Shown piece by piece: positions 61,351 to 64,000 of a stretch of DNA of 64,000 nt (positions within the stretch are counted from its first letter, which is position 1; each line of letters starts with the position of its first letter). The notes beneath the pieces were generated by a model. It was not told where the DNA came from, searched no databases, and saw only the letters and a list, made by a program, of their open reading frames with translations. A program made the translations under genes and the position numbers. The stretch covers positions 71,150 through 135,149 of the forward strand of contig DEMH01000004.1 of NCBI GenBank assembly GCA_002354805.1, in the 5' to 3' direction. The stretch comes from Gammaproteobacteria bacterium UBA2675. Its GTDB lineage: Bacteria; Pseudomonadota; Gammaproteobacteria; Pseudomonadales; Pseudohongiellaceae.

Positions 61351-63861
61351 ATGCGTTCTGCTGTATCGCGATTCTATTCCCGTCTGGTATTCGACAAACC
61401 CTGGCTTGTTATCGCGCTATTGTTGGTGATAACTGGCGGGTTCGCCTGGTATGCACAGTACTTTCGGCTGGATGTTTCGGCGGATTCCCTGATGATGGAG
61501 GATGATGAGGACCTCGAGTACTCAAGAACCATCAATCAACGTTATGGTGTGCGCGACTCGGTCACGATCGCGTTCACGCCACGGGATATGGACCTGCTTA
61601 GCGACGAATCGCTGGCCATCATGGCGTCGATCCGTGATGAACTGCTGGCCATGGAGCGCATTGTCTCAGTCGACAGCCTGCTGAACGTTCCGGTTTTTGG
61701 CGACACCCCGCTGACCGGCATATCCGAGGATTATGCCACCGTCACCGATGAGGACATCGATCGCGAAGAGGCACGCCAGGAGCTGCTGAACAATCCGGTT
61801 TTCAACAATGCCATTATCAGCCCTGATGGGCAGACAGGCGCCATGCTGGCGACTTTCCAGCAGGACGATCGCTACATCGAACTGATCAATCGCCGCACCG
61901 AATTGCTCAACAAACAGAATGCTGAGGGTCTGAGCTCGGCAGAGAGTGAGGAGCTGGCAGAGGTAAGCGCCGAGTTCGATGCCTATAGCGTCGAGACAGC
62001 CGAGCTGCGTCATCAGGATATTGCGCAGATCCGCGAAATCCTCAACGGCTACCAGGATGAGGTACAGCTATACCTGGGCGGCGCGCCGATGATCGCCGAC
62101 GACCTGGTCACCTTTGTCCAGAATGATCTGGCGACGTTCAGCCTTGGCGTTTTTGCCTTTATTGTGATTGCGTTGGGGCTGATTTTTCGACGTTTGCGCT
62201 GGGTTTTCCTGCCGCTGGCCTGTTGTGCCATCGCCGGGCTCATCGTGGTCGGTATCCTCGGTGTCATGGACTGGCGGGTAACGGTCGTCTCATCCAACTT
62301 CATGTCACTGCTGCTGATCATTACCATCTCGCTGACAGTGCATCTGATAGTGCGTTACCGCGAGCTACGGGCGTCGCGGCATTACAGTCCTCACGACCGG
62401 CTTCTGCGCCACGCAGTGCTGGTCATGTTCAGACCCTGTCTGTACACGGCGCTGACCACTATCGTGGCGTTTGGCTCGCTTGTAGTCAGTGGCATCACGC
62501 CCATCATTTCCTTTGGCTGGATCATGGTCATGGGCGTGCTGACAGCACTGATCGTAGTGTTCCTGCTGTTCCCGGCATTGATGAGCCTGCTGCCCAAAGA
62601 AAAGCTGGCTGACAGACCCATGCGCAAACTGAATGTAACAGGCGCACTGGCGACACTGACTGAACGTCACGGCAAAGCCCTGCTGTGGGTGTATGGGCTG
62701 GTCTTTGTTGTCAGTGCGGTAGGCATCTCACGGCTGCAGGTAGAAAACAGCTTCATTGACTACTTTGATGAAGAAACCGAAATCTACCAGGGCATGAAGC
62801 TGTTTGATGACAAGCTGGGTGGAACGCTGTCTTTTGATGTGCTGGTCCAGCTGCCTGAGGTGCAGGACAGCTTCGACGATGGGTTTGATGACGGCTTTGA
62901 CGATGGCTTCGACGACGGCGGGTCTGAACAGGACAACAATGCGTACTGGTTCACTGCCGATAAAATGAATGAAATCAGACGCATGCACGAATACCTCGAC
63001 GAGCATCCGCGAACCGGTAAAGTGCTTTCATTTGGTGCTGTTGTGCAACTGGCAGAGCAGCTGAATGGCGGAGAGCCGGTAGACAGCTTCCTGTGGGCGC
63101 TTTTGTACACCATGCTGCCGGAGAACCTGCGCTCTACGGTGCTGACGCCATTTGTGTCTGTTGAACATAATGAAGCGCGTTTTAATGTCCGGGTGATTGA
63201 ATCCGACCCGGAATTGAACAGGGACCAGTTGATCAGCGAAGTCCAGCAGGGCATGCAGGAAGAATTTGGCCTGGCGGCCGATGAGGTTCGCGTCACTGGC
63301 ATGCTGGTGCTTTACAACAATGTGCTGCAAAGCCTGTATCAGTCGCAGATCCTGACACTGGGTGTGGTCCTCGGTGCCATAATGCTGATGTTCCTGGTGC
63401 TGTTCCGTTCGCTGAAAATTGCTGTGCTGTGCATCATTCCCAACGCGATTGCCGCGGCGCTGGTGCTCGGCATCATGGGGTGGCTGGGAATACCGCTGGA
63501 CATCATGACTATCACCATTGCAGCTATCTCGATTGGCATTGGTGTCGACAATACGATTCACTACATGCATCGTTTCCGCCGCGAATTCCATCGCATCGGC
63601 AACTACCGCGAGACCATGCACTACTGTCACAACAGTATTGCCCGGGCCATGTACTTCACATCGCTGACGATCGTGGCCGGCTTCTCGATTCTGGTGCTTT
63701 CAAACTTCATACCAACGATGGTATTTGGTCTGCTGACCAGTGTCGCTATGGTGGTTGCATTGATTGGTGCGCTGACGCTGCTGCCGCAGCTGCTTATCAC
63801 GTTTAACGCACTGGGCGAGGAACAGCATCCTGACGGGGAGCATCGCCAGGCCGTGGTATGA
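61351..63861 (+). CDS. MMPL/RND-superfamily exporter
   Basis: Twelve-helix transporter of the hydrophobe/amphiphile type. Helix 1 lies at ~18-36, followed by a long periplasmic loop. A sterol-sensing-like five-helix block spans ~285-430, and the second half repeats this arrangement with ISIGIGVDNTIHYMHRF near residue 730, the conserved D-containing helix. A tandem acidic repeat FDDG x4 (residues 508-523) sits in the second periplasmic loop. The frame is open from 61222, but ATG 61351 (MRSAVSRFYSR) gives a normal N-terminus; AAGGA is rather far (~13 bases). 836 residues. The cargo is unknown; lipids or hopanoid-like molecules are usual. Confidence 0.88.
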   Translation: MRSAVSRFYSRLVFDKPWLVIALLLVITGGFAWYAQYFRLDVSADSLMMEDDEDLEYSRTINQRYGVRDSVTIAFTPRDMDLLSDESLAIMASIRDELLAMERIVSVDSLLNVPVFGDTPLTGISEDYATVTDEDIDREEARQELLNNPVFNNAIISPDGQTGAMLATFQQDDRYIELINRRTELLNKQNAEGLSSAESEELAEVSAEFDAYSVETAELRHQDIAQIREILNGYQDEVQLYLGGAPMIADDLVTFVQNDLATFSLGVFAFIVIALGLIFRRLRWVFLPLACCAIAGLIVVGILGVMDWRVTVVSSNFMSLLLIITISLTVHLIVRYRELRASRHYSPHDRLLRHAVLVMFRPCLYTALTTIVAFGSLVVSGITPIISFGWIMVMGVLTALIVVFLLFPALMSLLPKEKLADRPMRKLNVTGALATLTERHGKALLWVYGLVFVVSAVGISRLQVENSFIDYFDEETEIYQGMKLFDDKLGGTLSFDVLVQLPEVQDSFDDGFDDGFDDGFDDGGSEQDNNAYWFTADKMNEIRRMHEYLDEHPRTGKVLSFGAVVQLAEQLNGGEPVDSFLWALLYTMLPENLRSTVLTPFVSVEHNEARFNVRVIESDPELNRDQLISEVQQGMQEEFGLAADEVRVTGMLVLYNNVLQSLYQSQILTLGVVLGAIMLMFLVLFRSLKIAVLCIIPNAIAAALVLGIMGWLGIPLDIMTITIAAISIGIGVDNTIHYMHRFRREFHRIGNYRETMHYCHNSIARAMYFTSLTIVAGFSILVLSNFIPTMVFGLLTSVAMVVALIGALTLLPQLLITFNALGEEQHPDGEHRQAVV

Positions 63862-63918
63862 TACTGCGCTGTTTTGTTTGCCTATCGCAATTTGTCAAAG
63901 ATACTTGGAGAGTCTGTT

Positions 63919-64000
63919 ATGCAAGAAGTGTTGTCCGCCCCTGAAGCGCGGGAACCAGCCACTGGGCGTTTACTGGATGAAAAGCTGTTCCAGGCCCGCG
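63919..64000 (+). CDS. Unidentified gene, 3' end beyond the window
   Basis: ATG 63919 preceded by TTGGAGAG (GGAG about eight bases upstream) opens a frame that runs to the window edge (27 residues, MQEVLSAPEAREPATGRLL...). The LLDEKLFQAR end resembles the N-terminus of ClpP-like serine protease homologues, but this is too short for a firm call. Confidence 0.4.
   Translation, partial: MQEVLSAPEAREPATGRLLDEKLFQAR

Overview
The window is about 64 kb of gammaproteobacterial chromosome, moderately GC-rich. Its gene order is close to the pseudomonad/Cellvibrionales type (dapB-carA-carB-greA-yhbY-ftsH-folP-glmM-tpiA-secG-tRNA-Leu-tRNA-fMet-rimP-nusA-infB-rbfA-truB-rpsO-pnp). Two quinohemoprotein (PQQ plus cytochrome c) dehydrogenases, a phosphonate/phosphite-type ABC importer, an acyl-CoA dehydrogenase and an FNR/ANR-like box suggest a respiratory, possibly marine, free-living bacterium. 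The genus cannot be fixed from the sequence alone.

Left part (1-6.2 kb): the 3' part of bioB, then bioF and bioD in one operon without bioC or bioH; an acyl-CoA dehydrogenase behind a perfect 14-bp palindrome; and, on the minus strand, an ECF sigma factor with its DUF3379 membrane partner. Core part (6.2-28 kb): lysine and pyrimidine/arginine precursor genes (dapB, carAB), transcript cleavage (greA), membrane proteolysis (ftsH), folate (folP), cell-wall precursor (glmM), glycolysis (tpiA), secretion (secG), two tRNAs, and the metY-rimP-nusA-infB-rbfA-truB-rpsO-pnp translation/RNA-decay superoperon. This block contains a candidate pyrBI-like attenuator before carA, a 265-bp terminal-inverted-repeat element with two internal hairpins between carB and greA, and a decayed second initiator-tRNA copy after tRNA-fMet. 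rlmE is absent from its usual place before ftsH.

Right part (28-64 kb) is accessory and regulatory: a DTW-domain tRNA modification enzyme, a periplasmic-sensor GGDEF/EAL protein, a YebC-family protein, a P-loop kinase, a phnDCE1E2-like importer, an orphan NarX-type histidine kinase, a secreted amidohydrolase, an MscS channel, a PA2779/PA2778-type pair, a type-B carboxylesterase, divergent LysR/pirin genes, and an SLC13-type transporter. Then come two quinohemoproteins of mirrored domain order flanking a 7TM hybrid histidine kinase, a DJ-1/PfpI protein, a secreted JAMM-fold protein, a CadC-like membrane regulator, a 2OG-Fe(II) oxygenase overlapping an inositol-monophosphatase-family gene, the divergent finR/fpr-type pair, a secreted redoxin, and an MMPL/RND exporter behind an FNR/ANR-like box. 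The window ends inside a new gene.

No CRISPR array, transposase gene, integrase or prophage module was seen. The points most worth a second look are the carA leader, the structured TIR element, the tRNA-fMet duplication, the dehydrogenase/hybrid-kinase cluster and the secreted JAMM protein.
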